Below, piece by piece: positions 39,858 through 53,816 of a stretch of 64,000 nucleotides of DNA (within the stretch, counting starts at the first letter, position 1; the number at the start of each line of letters is the position of its first letter). The position numbers and the translations under genes were made by a program. The DNA comes from Flammula alnicola (Eukaryota; Basidiomycota; Agaricomycetes; Agaricales; Strophariaceae), in contig JADNRV010000029.1 of the NCBI GenBank assembly GCA_015499995.1, positions 186,001 through 250,000 on the forward strand, read 5' to 3'. The notes beneath the pieces were generated by a model that was not told the origin of the DNA, did no database searches, and saw nothing but the letters and a program-made list of their open reading frames with translations.

Positions 39858-40574
39858 TAATTAGGACTGCTCACAGGTGCCAGGTGCAATTGTGCAAGGA
39901 GAGGATAGAGCTTTGGCAGTCTCCGAGTGGCAGCATCGAGGGAAATATCAAAGGAGGTGCATCTTGGATAGCTTTACTACCACAGAACTCGCAGCGACCA
40001 GGCAATACCAGGAGATCACAATTTTAAGCGCCCATTCTCGTCCTCCGGAGCTGCACGTTGTCTGTTGATCATAACCATCCTGCGTCCCTATACTCCTAAA
40101 TTACAGTCAACCAGAGCACCCATAGACACGAAGAGATGCTACGCCCTACTTTATACAACCAACCAAACATCGATGTAGACGGTATTCACTTTTCTGGCTC
40201 TCGCCTACATACCTGCTCCTGCATCGATCAACTTACAACTTGCATATCTGTACATCCAAGTAAAGTAAAGAACCGTCCATTCAATTGAAATTATGCATGC
40301 CATCTACTAAAAACGAAGGGCGAGGGCGCGCTAAACGAACAAAAGACAACCAGTATGAGTCCGTAAAGTACATTAATTTTTTATGGTAAAAGAGAGAGAA
40401 AGAGTCGGAGTCCATGGTAATCCTGCAAATTTCAAATCCGGGGAATGTCGAGTGTCCGAACGAGGGAGAAAAGAAAGAGGTTCCAAAAGGGATATAGTAG
40501 AGTAGAAAAGAGAGAAAGGAAATTTCTAATGTCTCAATCGTCCTCACGTATACCAATTTGGGAGAGCTGACACT
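39858..40574. other. Intergenic, no gene seen
   Basis: Only short open frames. The right part (about 40300-40574) is purine-rich on the + strand and is probably the 3' UTR and terminator region of the GFAT gene. Confidence 0.55.
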
Positions 40575-43137
<2,563 letters not shown>

Positions 43138-44555
43138 GATGAACTAGAGGCGGCGGGGCGATGAAACTGCCGTTGTCGACGACGAGGTCATCAGCATGAG
43201 AAAAGTGGTACAACGCGAGTAGTTCATTGCTCACCTTTATGCGAAGTGGGATGTAAAAAGAAGGAAAAGTACGCGTTGAGGAAGAAAGTAAGGGGATGGA
43301 TGAAGTATGAGTTCAAGCCGTTTTATAAAAGCAGTCTTGATATTGGGCAGAGGGTCCCAAGCACGGACAAACAACGCCGACCTTGTCCGCACTGCCCATG
43401 TCGTTCTGTACCGCCTTCAGTGGGGAGATTGCAATATCGCTCTTGTGCGCTGGCTGTGTCTCGTTGTATCCTACGTGTTCAGGAACGCCATATTCTTGCG
43501 CGGCCAATACACAAAAATCTTGGTTTGACCGCACTTCGCTGTGAGGGAGGTTGAAACTTGATCTGGCATGTCAGCAACCTACCTGACAGTATAATTAACT
43601 TTATCATCAGTTTAGATTGATTCTTCAACATATATACACCGGTGGGTCCAGTTTTTTTCTTTACCAACTCGAACTCACCGATCACACAAGTTTTTTTTTC
43701 TTGTCTATGCAGTGCTAATTCATTCAGTCATGGTCTGTGCGCACTTGGCAAAAAATGTGCCGCCATAGGATTATTGTCTGCCCCTTGTCCGACTGGAAAC
43801 ATTTCTGTCATCGTTGCACATGGGGATCGCTGCGGCTCCAACGTAAATTCGCGAGCACTGGATTTTGAGCGCCCGAGCCTTATCACCGAGCGCAATTGCC
43901 ACCATTGCCGGAGCACGAACGCCGTCCGGTACACCATCCGCCGTTGTCAATCTGATTACGCCCCCTCCACTCTCCTGTGTCATAGCGGATGGATTCGTCG
44001 CGGAGTGTCACCCACAGGAGTCCACCTCCAGGACCCGCTAGGTGAATACTTTGTACGCCCTTTCATGCTGTACTGGTCCACTTGAAATTTCGCAAACGAA
44101 TGGGCTGCTCAGGCCGGTTCCTCTTCTGACGTCATGAAAGAAGGAATCGAAGAAGATTATTAGCCTTTCTATTTTCGTGACGCAGCCGCAGAATTTCTGA
44201 TTCTGCGTTATAGCGTACGCCGCCGATTCCAAACATAGAGCGGCCACAACTTTCAAGAGACACCCAGTCATTCGTTGATGTCACCAGCTCGCCATGCTCT
44301 CCGAGCAAGAAGACGTCTATGACGCTTTTCGGCATCGAAATTGCATCCACAACAAATTGACCTTTTATCCAGGGCAGTTTCCTCAATCCATTCAGAGCAA
44401 TAGTCAACCCAGCCATGCATTTCCGACAATCGATGCGGTGCGAAATGAATACACAAGTGCGTAGTAACCCAGGTAAGATAGTCAAGAAATAGTAATAAAA
44501 AAAATACGCGTGCATGCTAATCCGGAAAAACTTCTTTTTCATAGTGAATGATCGA
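43138..44555. other. Intergenic with weak open frames
   Basis: 43138-43600 should hold the GFAT 5' UTR and promoter. A - strand frame at 44132-44542 contains GLRKLPWIKGQFVVDAISMP and VFLLGEHGELVTSTNDWVSL, and another at 43771-43983 reads GGGVIRLTTADGVPDGVRAP. These look somewhat protein-like and could be exons of one unrecognised gene, but no start or splice chain was found. Confidence 0.35.
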
Positions 44556-45907
44556 TTATGCCCACATCCAGCTTGTGATGCCTCGCTTCACCACTTCCAC
44601 CGCCTCCTCGCCGCGAACCTCGAGCTCGGCGAGTAGAGCACGGGCGGCGCGGGTTCCCTGCGGAGAAAAGAAGAAATGGCGGCAATTAGCATTTAGCGCA
44701 CGCGGCGTGCAAAGTAAGCAGAGTTCGACGTACGGCGGCTTTCGTTGATGCATTTTGCGCCGGAGCAGCGGCAGCAGCAGCAGGAGCGGCGGCGGCAGGA
44801 GCAGGAGCAGCGGCGGCGGCGGCAGGAGCAGCAGCAGGAGAAGCGGCGGCGGCGGCGGCGGCAGCAGCAGCAGCAGCCTATAGGCAAGTTATGAGTAAGT
44901 TGCTCTCCTGCTCCTCATGTTAATTCGATGCTTACTTTGCGACCGCGTCCCTTGGTCGTCTTCGCTTTCTTTCCAGTCTTGGCAGTAGTGGCAGTAGTTC
45001 CAGTGGCGGCGGTCCCAGCGGCAGCGGTTCCAGTGGCGGCTGCTCCGGTGGCGGCAGTTCCAGCAGCAGCAGCGACAGCGGTTCCAGCAGCAGCAGTTCC
45101 AGCAGCGCAGTTCCAGCAGCGGCAGTTCCAGCGGCGGCGGTACCAGCGGCAGCAGCTCCGGCAGCGGCAGCTCCAGCGGCGGCATTACCAGCAGCAGCGG
45201 TGCCCGCGGCAGCTGCACCCTGAGAAACGACGGCACAGTTCCCAAAGCCAGCCGACGTCACGAATTGCTGTCGAGGAGGTTATTTTTAGTCCATTGTTCT
45301 TTGCTTTGTCCACAAAGGAGAGAGGAAAGCTTACGACGAGGCACTTGTTACCGGTAGCTCCACCAGTGCACTTTGTTCCAGCGGGAAGGGAAGCCACAAT
45401 GGGTTGCGAGCCGACGTTTGTTGGCGCCTGACGACCGGGGAATGTTTTTGTGATGAGCGGACACGTTGCGGTTATATTGTTTAGATGAAGTCGGTGGACT
45501 TACAGCATCACCGTTTGTGGTCACAGTCATAGCGACAAAGCTCGTTCCTTTTCCTGTTGGGTCGACCTTGGCAGTGACTTTCCGTGAGCCGTCAGCTCCT
45601 CTGCATAGTATATTCCCTGTGTGAGTGTCATTTCTTATTGCGATTAATGCTGAACGCACGCATTGAAGTTGATAGCCACGGCGTTAAATGACCCAGCTGC
45701 ATTAGCAGCCACCGCAGTGGAAGTGTCAATCGCAGAGGCGATGTTGACGCCGGCACCGCAGGGGTTCGCGGTGTTCGGACGCTTGACGTCACTCCGCACA
45801 GGAGTACCGGCGACACCAAGGGCAGGAGAAACAGCAGCGTGCGCGTGCGCTTGTTGGAGGCAGAGTGCCAGCACGAGAGCGGTCGATGTCCAGACTTTCG
45901 AGAACAT
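44556..45907 (-). CDS. Secreted Ala-rich fungal protein
   Basis: Starts MFSKVWTSTALVLALCLQQA (45907), a clear signal peptide cut near AHA/H. The mature part reads HAAVSPALGVAGTPVRSDVK, RPNTANPCGAGVNIASAIDT, then exons with GADGSRKVTAKVDPTGKGTS, VASLPAGTKCTGGATGNKCL and TSAGFGNCAVVSQGAAAAGT, giving several conserved Cys. A long Ala/Gly/Thr repeat follows (AAAGT units), ending in a basic patch KKAKTTKGRGRK. The next exon is a nearly pure Ala/Pro run. The last exon, GTRAARALLAELEVRGEEAV to SWMWA, is charged and well conserved in my memory of Agaricomycete homologs. One G appears missing at about 45106, which would otherwise turn the repeat into LLELLLL. Some homologs are annotated as Gas1-like/Egh16-like; I am unsure of that name. 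Function unknown, possibly cell wall or surface. Confidence 0.8.
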
Positions 45908-46280
45908 TTTTAGGTGCGAAAATGAGAGCTAGCTCGAGGTAAGAGAGTGGTCGGCTTGAAGTTGAAGAGCACACGCGGTGTTGAAGAAGAAAAGGTAAAG
46001 AGAGTTGGAAAAAAGAAAGGAACCAGTCCTGGGCGAGACGAGTGGGTTGGGGAGACCTGAAGATGAAGAAGGTACTAGAGAAAGGCTTCGCTTTCATGTG
46101 GTTTTTATACTTGCGGGGTCAGAGGCCCCTGGGTTGAGCGTGCACGAGATCAAATCTCATTGTTTTTCCAAGAGAAGGAAGAATGGGTCCACATGATCCG
46201 GAATAGTGGTAACTATACGACCGTACGTGATCTGCCTGTGGTTACAGACAACTGCCCTTTCATTAGAAGACGACGAAATT

Positions 46281-47188
46281 TTATCTGATAAGTATTTGGC
46301 GCGTGTTCCAAGACCATGAGAGAAAGCTACGGTCTACCTACGCTGTACAGCCAACTGACAATGAGCAATATTACTATGAGATGCAGAATGCTCTCTACTC
46401 AAAAGTTCTCTAGCCACGGGGATTTCCAGGTATTTTCTTCTCATGACTCTTACCCCAGCTCAATTGATTCTGCCACCATTGGCGTAACAATCACCTTTGT
46501 CATCTAATAATCACCGTCTACACACCAGAGGACAATTCGAAGGGGCGACAGACAACAGAGAGACGCAGGAACCTATCATTGAGAGCCACCAGCCGGCAAA
46601 CGGCGACTATGGGAAGTTGGAATATGGGGTGTGCACTGTGCACCGTCCGAATCACGATCCACAGGTTACCCAGGTCCATGGAAACGGTGCAATTCATCTT
46701 CCTCGAAGGTTACCAGTTACCGAAAATCCACTCACGGCCGCCTTCTGATTGGTACAGTTCATGATTGGACGGCACATATATCATATCTGATAAGTGTCTC
46801 CACTGACGACCATCATGCAAGTACTTACTTAGAGTACAAGACGCCAGCGATGTTGGATATCTGATAAGTATTGACTTAAAGTATCACGGCTCCGTGATTC
46901 GGAGGGCCTACAACTTGGTGGATGTATGTATGTATGTAGTATACATATAGTAACGCTAACAAATACTATGAGACAAATGAGACTAGAGAAAGGGAGACGT
47001 GTTCCTTGGATACGAATCCCCCTTTCGTTTTTCGGACTTGAATAGACCTGGATTCTCTTTATGAATAAGCAGTATTAGCTTATATATCTTCATGGTGTTT
47101 CCTTGAAAAGGTATGAGACAAAACGCAGTACCCACGTACTGAGTAGTGTACATCTGCCTTGACATTACAGCCCTACATATCTGATAAG
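46281..47188. promoter_or_regulatory. Four copies of TATCTGATAAG
   Basis: The 11-mer TATCTGATAAG occurs at 46282-46292 (inside TTATCTGATAAG), 46784-46794, 46858-46868 and 47178-47188 (followed directly by ATAAG). It combines TATC and GATAAG, giving a back-to-back GATA site. It lies 0.37-1.3 kb upstream of the secreted Ala-rich gene; no gene is recognised to the right within 2.8 kb. Regulation of the Ala-rich gene by a GATA factor is inferred only from position. Confidence 0.45.
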
Positions 47189-50006
47189 ATAAGATGAGAG
47201 TCTGTCATCACGAAGAAGGCAATGGCCCCTAATTATAAGTGGAGTGTTGATGGAATCATCGCGATTCATATGCATCCAATTGTCATCCAATACTATCTCG
47301 ATTATAAACGCAACGATGCCATTCGGTTATCAGTAAGCTTCGTCAACTATGGATTTCGTTGTAAACTTACGTCGTTTGAACTTAGTCTCCAAGGACCCCG
47401 AGTTACCCGTGAGTTCAAGTTCAAGTCTCGATGTCTCAAATCACCGTTTGTGAGGGGTACAAGCTGAGTTATTGGAAATAGATCATCCAAAACGTCGAAC
47501 GATTATACCGGGGTAAGCTTCTTGAACGTCCCATAGAGGATTAAGGATACCAATTCGTCTTCAGGCTTCTGTATGTCACATTTCACGGATTGAGGCCCAG
47601 ATTTTCTGTCCAACTTGGTAGACATGTTCGGGTCAATTAGCCAACTCGTACGTTTGACCATTTCGCATGGGCTGAATGGGATTTAGAGGTGAGCTCCTTT
47701 CTATCGACCTATGTTTTTCATTCAATGCAAGATACTCATCGCGACTTCGTTTTAGCGGCTGTTATATTCAGACTCGATCAATGAACTCGACGATTAGACA
47801 TTGCAGGGACTTGAAATTCCATTGAATACCATCACAAATCTACGTTATCGGCGATGTCTTCGCTTTGCATGACACATATATCCACTCCAAAGCTTCAAAT
47901 TCTCGTTGGATGAAGTCTATTAATAGCCTTCTACAGTCATGCAATAACAGTACTTCTCTTTTCACGTTAGATGGGGCGGAATTTGCGTTGAAGAATTGTT
48001 AGGACATGCTAAAGGGTTTAGCGTTGGCACTACTTATGTTGCAGACATCTCCCGATTTCCGGAGAAGTGGGGGCTTTTGCGTGCCTGAATCTTGCGGGGA
48101 AAGATCAAATTAGAGGACTCCTAAGGAGCTTTCCCAGTTTCACTTCGAATCTGTATATGTCTACCCCTGTCCCTTTCAACTACGTTTCTCTTGAGGCTTG
48201 AAGCATGCGCAAGACCGACTTGGGTTAACTGAATTGAATAATAGTCTGTTCCCACGGCTGTTTTTTTCGCAGTGATACAGACAACAGCATGCATTCAGCA
48301 CGCCCAATCCCTCCCGAGGTCAGAGGCCTCACGAATTTCATATTACGCGTTTCATCTGCCCGATATCTCTGTCTTGGCTCTCCTCGAAGGGCATCCTACG
48401 GACCTTTTCGGCATTTAGGACAACGCGAGGAAGACGATGCATGCCATTTGTAGTTATTTGACCGGACTGCTGAACGTGGTTTCAGAAGTCAAACGCGCTC
48501 AACACCGAAGAAAGGAGCTGCAGACCAGCGCGAATTTTGCCAAGCCGAAGAGCGACGTTGCCAGCAGGGTGACTGCCAAAGCAAATTCGGACACCTCTCG
48601 CCACTGTTAGCTGCCGAAAACCGTCGAAGAGCTGGCAGTCCTTGAGAGGTACTCTTTTATCTTCGTTTCTTTGAGAAGTACATTCTTTCCCATTCAATTA
48701 GATTCAGATCTGTGGCCGAGAGACATGGTGTATGGTGCATAGAACAATTGCTTTACAGTTTCAAGTTTCAACAGTTCACCGTCTGTGTATACGCCCATTA
48801 AGATCACAAGAGGTGCCAGCACAGCGATTCCCGAGTTGAACCCGCGTTGAAGCGACAAGTACCTGGCTTCAAAGAGAATCAGGTGAGTGTAATTCATATG
48901 CTAAATGGCCAATGAACTTGAGCTTATTTAGACGTCTGCGAGAAAGAGAGACCTACCCCTTCTAACCAGGTTCTTGAAGGGCTTTGGGTTTTGATTTAGT
49001 ACAACTTTATATGACTAATTTACTAGCTGGGTGCTGGACTCCTGGGTTCGACAGAGCGCAGTTGGATGCCGAAAAACAGCTGCCTGCAACCCGCGTATAA
49101 TTTTACATTGTGAGTGACTCATCCCATCTTAGGAGCGTTTATGCAAATGAACTCGCCTTATAAAAAGCCCTTTCATGTCGGTATATTTGTTATTGAAGGA
49201 GCTGAACAAAGGCATTTTCTTCCCAACAATAATGTCAAGCAGGAAAGCAGGAAAGCGTCAGCATCAAAAATCGGAGAAGGATATGCTTCGACTCATCGAG
49301 TAAGAGTCAATCTTTGTGCGAGCGACCTGATGCAACGGCTAATCTTCGCGAAAAGGATAATTCTCGGTTCTGGCCCAATTCTAGTCGTCGCGGGCTTTGG
49401 TAACCTGCAATAATTCCCCTCCATCAATCCATGATATTTTGTAGCTCACCTTTAAAAAGCTACTTTCTTCTTTTCAAAATCCTTATGGTGTTCCGTCGGG
49501 AGACGTATCAACGTAACGGTCGGGACTCGTCTATGTCCGCGTCCTTTTGAAAATGCAGTGATAATTCTCTCCAGAAGAATCGGCTCCAGCAGGACGGAGG
49601 GACTCGGAGGGCTCTGCCGTACTAGCTGTCCCAGTGTACGTGATGTTCTCCGTCTTCCTTCATGTCTGGATACATCGTTGACGTTGATGCCCCAAGGTAT
49701 CTGTGCAGACGTCTACTTTGCATCCGAACGCTCGGTAGAAATCGACTTACCTATGAGTTTACTTCTTCACCTTCACCTGCCCGAGGACATCCTTCCTTGC
49801 TTCTGAAGTCCATTGTACGTTTACTGCTCATATTAGAGGTGGAAAGGAAGATGGTTAAGTGATGCCAACAGCAAGGTATGCAGGAACGGATTCTCCCTCC
49901 ACGTGATTAATTCTCTGACGAAACTGTAAAGACAAATTATCTGGGAGCCATCGATCTGACCAATGGCCGAGTGAATTATTTTTTGACTTTCTCACCACCT
50001 TAGCTC
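47189..50006. other. Gene-poor stretch of 2.8 kb with degenerate coding-like pieces
   Basis: No supported gene. Pieces such as 48694-48897 (-) and fragments around 47700-48470 (+) look like worn-down coding sequence broken by several stops, perhaps an old F-box-type copy similar in style to the gene at 50007. A 99-codon frame at 49114-49413 (+) has no recognised feature. Confidence 0.4.
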
Positions 50007-50914
50007 ATGACCACCACAACGTTTCCCTTTAATAATCTTCCCGTCGAGCTCCAGCGCGAGATTTTTGTGGTCGCTGCGAACGCGGAGCGCGGCGGTGCAC
50101 TCCGACTAGTGCTAGTCGCACGACGGATATATTCATGGTGAGGTCATTAACGCCATTTATTCAACGACCAGGCGTTAACTATTTTGGCGCCGCCGTCAGG
50201 GTTCAACCACACATCTACGATATGGTGACACTGGGATCCGATGATACTGCCTTATTTTTGCGGACGATGGAGACCGTGCCACCAGAATTTTTCGCCAGTC
50301 ACGTCAAAAAACTTTGTTTATCGGTGTCCGTGAGCGCCGCGAATGCTGAACGTATCCTCAGCGTTTGTAAAGGCGTGGTCGATCTAGCATTCTGGGTCGA
50401 CTATTTGGGGAGGTTTCCAAAACGTTCAATCGCGCCATTCATCTCCCTGCTACCCCTCCATAAGCTCTCGATTGAGCTGACGCATTTTACGTCCCTCTTT
50501 TCGGACCCAAATTCTCGCCATCGGTGGTGCGACACTCTCACTCACCTCGAGATCATCTTTTGGACACATGAAATGTCACCCAAAGTTCCGCACCTTCATA
50601 AATTGACTTCCCTGACCCACTTGGCACTGCGACTTCGACACAGTCAGGTCTACGAGGATTCCCTGTTTACCATCCTCTCGGAATGTAAACACCTCAAGAC
50701 GTTGGTCATATTTGACGAGCCGGACACAGAAGACATGGTATGGACCGAAGATCCTAGGGTAGTTTACTTGCCCTACCCTCCCAAGGTGGTTCCCGAATGG
50801 GAGGCACAAGCAAGGAAAGACGTAGCTTGCAGTTGGTCGAGAGCGGAAGATTTAGTGCGGAAGCATGCCGCCGAGCGTGAACGTTTGTATCTTATGACGT
50901 TTTCAATGATGTAA
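50007..50914 (+). CDS. F-box-type protein
   Basis: Starts MTTTTFPFNNLPVELQREIF (50007), an F-box-like N-terminus: LP-E-L-x-x-E-I-F, then ALRLVLVARRIYSW. The F-box recruits targets to SCF ubiquitin ligases through Skp1. One intron at 50138-50199 (GTGAGG...GTCAG) joins IYSW to VQPHIYDMVTLGS; without it the frame meets TGA directly. The rest, ALFLRTMETVPPEFFASHVK, CKGVVDLAFWVDYLG, LLPLHKLSIELTHF, TLTHLEIIFWTHEMSPKVPH and LTSLTHLALRLRHSQ, has the spaced Leu pattern of weak leucine-rich repeats. The tail ends LVRKHAAERERLYLMTFSMM. This two-exon form is a large expanded family in Agaricomycetes. Targets unknown. Confidence 0.75.
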
Positions 50915-52072
50915 AATCAATACTCACAGTATCCACAGGAGCAACCTCAACATAATACGAATTTTGTAATAATCGTCGTGCTCGTTTTCGTCAACAAAGT
51001 AAGTTCAGCAAAGCGGTACCCGGTTTGGGGTCAATTCCCTCATTGCTTTCATGTTATCTGATTAGCCGTCATCAATTACGCCAGTCGTACTCCCATCACG
51101 TAGCCCAGGGCTGTAGAAACGGACCGCATCCCCCAGGCTCGGGACGTTGATTCATTTTGGCCGTCGATGTCGCTTGGAAAAATATGTGTGAACTCGGAGT
51201 GGGGGAATCTCATCGCCTCAGCCGGGATGACCCTAGAACATCCGTTACACATCTATGCATGTCTTCCGGTGTCGGATCATACAGTTGTTCCCCTACAGAA
51301 GCCATGGAGTATAATTTCTTGGGTTGTTTGCATATACTCTGTGCTCTGGACGGAGGCCGTGAATGACAGCGCCTGCGTTCCACCGGTCGACATGAGACCC
51401 CGCGCTACCACGTGTGAGTAATAAACCGAGGCCTTTGTACCCAAAGGAGTTTTTCTGATGTTGTAGTTTCGTCAGACCTGAAAATGCATCAGTAAAAGTT
51501 GATGCTTTATTCGCTTTGATCGAAGATCAAGATGAAAATTATGCTTTCTGGCCTCCTGGGAGTCCTATAACGAAGGCCGAACCCCCCTCCCCTCCTCGGG
51601 ATTTTATGACTCTTGGGCCAATAATTCCTAAACGGATACGAGCATTCAGTCGCAACGCCTCGGATGGACCACACGAGGCTCACCCTGTGAGCGAAGCCTA
51701 GTATGCACGCGGCAGACTATGAAATTCGTACGGCCTTGCCCGAGCCCCCGAGCCCGATTTCAAGGCCTAGACGAGGGGAATATGACAGAAGTTTACTTGC
51801 ATTCTCTGGAACGGCATGGTTATTCTAGCGTCCTAAATGCTTCGTCAGGAACTCTCATGCTATGTGCCGTTCGACATGGATAGAACTGACTGAACAGAAG
51901 CCCTGTTCGCCTGCGACAGACGTGATTTTCGCCGACATTTAACGGTTAAATTTAACCGTCTGCTGTAACGTAATTCTAACAGATACATACAGCCGTTCAA
52001 TGGCGAAAGTGGTTAACATCTGGCAAACGGCAACATCGCTAACGCTATGGTGATTCTTGGAGGTATATATAT
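50915..52072. other. Intergenic with one exon-like open piece
   Basis: At 51468-51701 (+) a piece follows an acceptor (ATGTTGTAG): FVRPENASVKVDALFALIED, DENYAFWPPGSPITKAEPPS and IPKRIRAFSRNASDGP, ending VSEA-TAG. It reads as a plausible last exon of a small unknown gene, with a GTGAGT donor at about 51414, but the upstream exon meets a stop and could not be confirmed. The rest shows nothing recognisable. Confidence 0.35.
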
Positions 52073-53333
52073 CTAGGTCTTCCTCTTCGAAATGGCTATA
52101 TAACGAGCTTCCCATCCCTCCTCGTTCGGCATTGCTTTATCCAACCAGCCGATACGGCGAGAGAACCTTTCCAGGTCTCGGCCGTTGTAATAGTTATGTC
52201 CGCCCTTAGGAAATAAGGAGAAACTCTGGTCATCGTCACTGTTTGACTCAACACGGAATAAGGAACGTTCAGATTCCGTGGAAGGAGTTCGATACAGTTT
52301 CCCACCAACTGTGTAGATAGGTTCCTTGCAGAAATGCCGATATCCTAGTTGGGCTGGTGGGAGTGCCGGTACACCTTTCATTGGTGTAGATAAGTAGGAA
52401 ATGAAGAAGTTGGTCAGTACCCGAGGAAAGAATCAGATAAGATCGTTTCTTTGTTGACTTACCGTCATTGTAGCCTTTTAATGAGTACTCTTTAAACGAG
52501 TGGTACCCCTGTCTCTGCCGAAATGACGCGACTAACTCGTGGTAATAATCCACAAAATTAGCGTCACCAGTTCTGGGAGAACCGAAAACCGCAATTCGCA
52601 TCTTCATATCATGGGATGGTAATAGACTCTCGTCAGCAAGTAAATCCATGCAGAGCAGGTAGCAAATGCTACCGCCCATGCTGTGTCCCGTTAAAACCAA
52701 CTCGGCTGGAGAGTGGTCCACGACTCCTTTACGAATTCCCGTAATCGCAGGGCCTTTGATACCTTCATACAATGCCCAAAAACCACTGTGGATTGAGCCA
52801 CGATCAGAGGGGTGGGAAGTCTTCAGAGCCCTCAGATCATGGAAAGCATGTTGCATTGTCGATGTGCCAGATATTGCCACGATAAGCTGTGCCGTGGATG
52901 GACGGTATGCAATATAAACGGGCAAATCCGCGCAACTGCCAAGGAACGAATCCACCAGGACGATATCGCTGAGAGCATTGTAGTTTTCCAAGGGAAATTC
53001 CGGTTGGGAAAGGACGGCAAAGTTCTGCAAGAGAAATTTAATAGAAACGGCACTGTATGCAAGCTCCGCGAATTGTCCTGGATGAAGAGAAGACCAGGTA
53101 ATTCATTTCAGTTTGGAAAGTTACGCACACGAATGAATGTGTGGGTGAATGGAGTACGCACCTAGTTCGGCGAGCTCCTGGCATAGATATTCAGATGCCA
53201 TGTCTGCGTCCGTGAGTGTATAAGGTGAATATGTCGCGATGAGTTTGGATATCCACCTGAAATTGTCGAGTTTTTCCGAAGCATACATTCGACGCTGTTC
53301 CTCCGTCAAAACATAGGACCGCGAGAAAAACAT
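52073..53333 (-). CDS. Class 3 lipase-type alpha/beta hydrolase
   Basis: Hydrolase of acylglycerols or related esters. It starts MFFSRSYVLTEEQRRMYASE (53333); no signal peptide is apparent, so it is probably intracellular. The intron after CQELAELG (GTGCGT...ATCCAG) leads to QFAELAYSAVSIKFLLQNFA. Then VDSFLGSCADLPVYIAYRPS, LIVAISGTSTMQHAFHDLRA, and HSGFWALYEG before the nucleophile elbow AELVLTGHSMGGSICYLLCM (G-H-S-M-G). Next come RIAVFGSPRTGDANFVDYYH, with the likely catalytic Asp in this block, and a last exon that begins GVPALPPAQLGYRHFCKEPI and includes SLFPKGGHNYYNGRDLERF, which supplies the likely catalytic His. It ends YIAISKRKT. The order GTST, GHSMGG, GSPRTGD, H is that of Lipase_3 (PF01764). 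No frame break was seen. Confidence 0.86.
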
Positions 53334-53816
53334 GGTTATCACCACGGAATTTCGCAGTACGGCCGGCCTCGAGGATGATTATATGGTGGAAATATCTGTC
53401 CAATCTGGCCAAGTCTCGAGACTGGGCCGGCAGAAACAGACTCGGAGAGGTTACAGTTATTTTGCTGTCAAGGGTCAATACTCATTAGCATCCCTGCATT
53501 CCATCTTGATTGCCACGCACATGTTCGACCGCGAATCTCCTTCCGATAGGATTCATGAAAATAGAGCTATGAGGTCGAAAGAGAGTTGCATTTGGGGAAC
53601 GACAGGTCGAACAGCGCAGTGGGACGGCAAGCTGTGTTCGGCTCCCTGATATTATTTGTGATCGCATCGGAGCCAATGAGGAGCTATGACTCTGAGTGCT
53701 CTAGACTCTTGGCGAAGCTACGTCTTCATGACCTCCTACGTCCTACATCATAGGACACGATCCTCTTAACTCAGCGAACAGGACACTGCGATCTCGGAGG
53801 AATCTTACAGAACTTA

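Noticed and set aside
44693..44887. Cys/Arg-rich 64-codon frame
   Set aside because: Another frame of the Ala-coding GCN run of the secreted protein; low-complexity by-product.
44928..45431. 167-codon + frame rich in Ala/Val/Pro
   Set aside because: Complement of the Ala repeat of the - strand secreted protein; no start context or splice logic.
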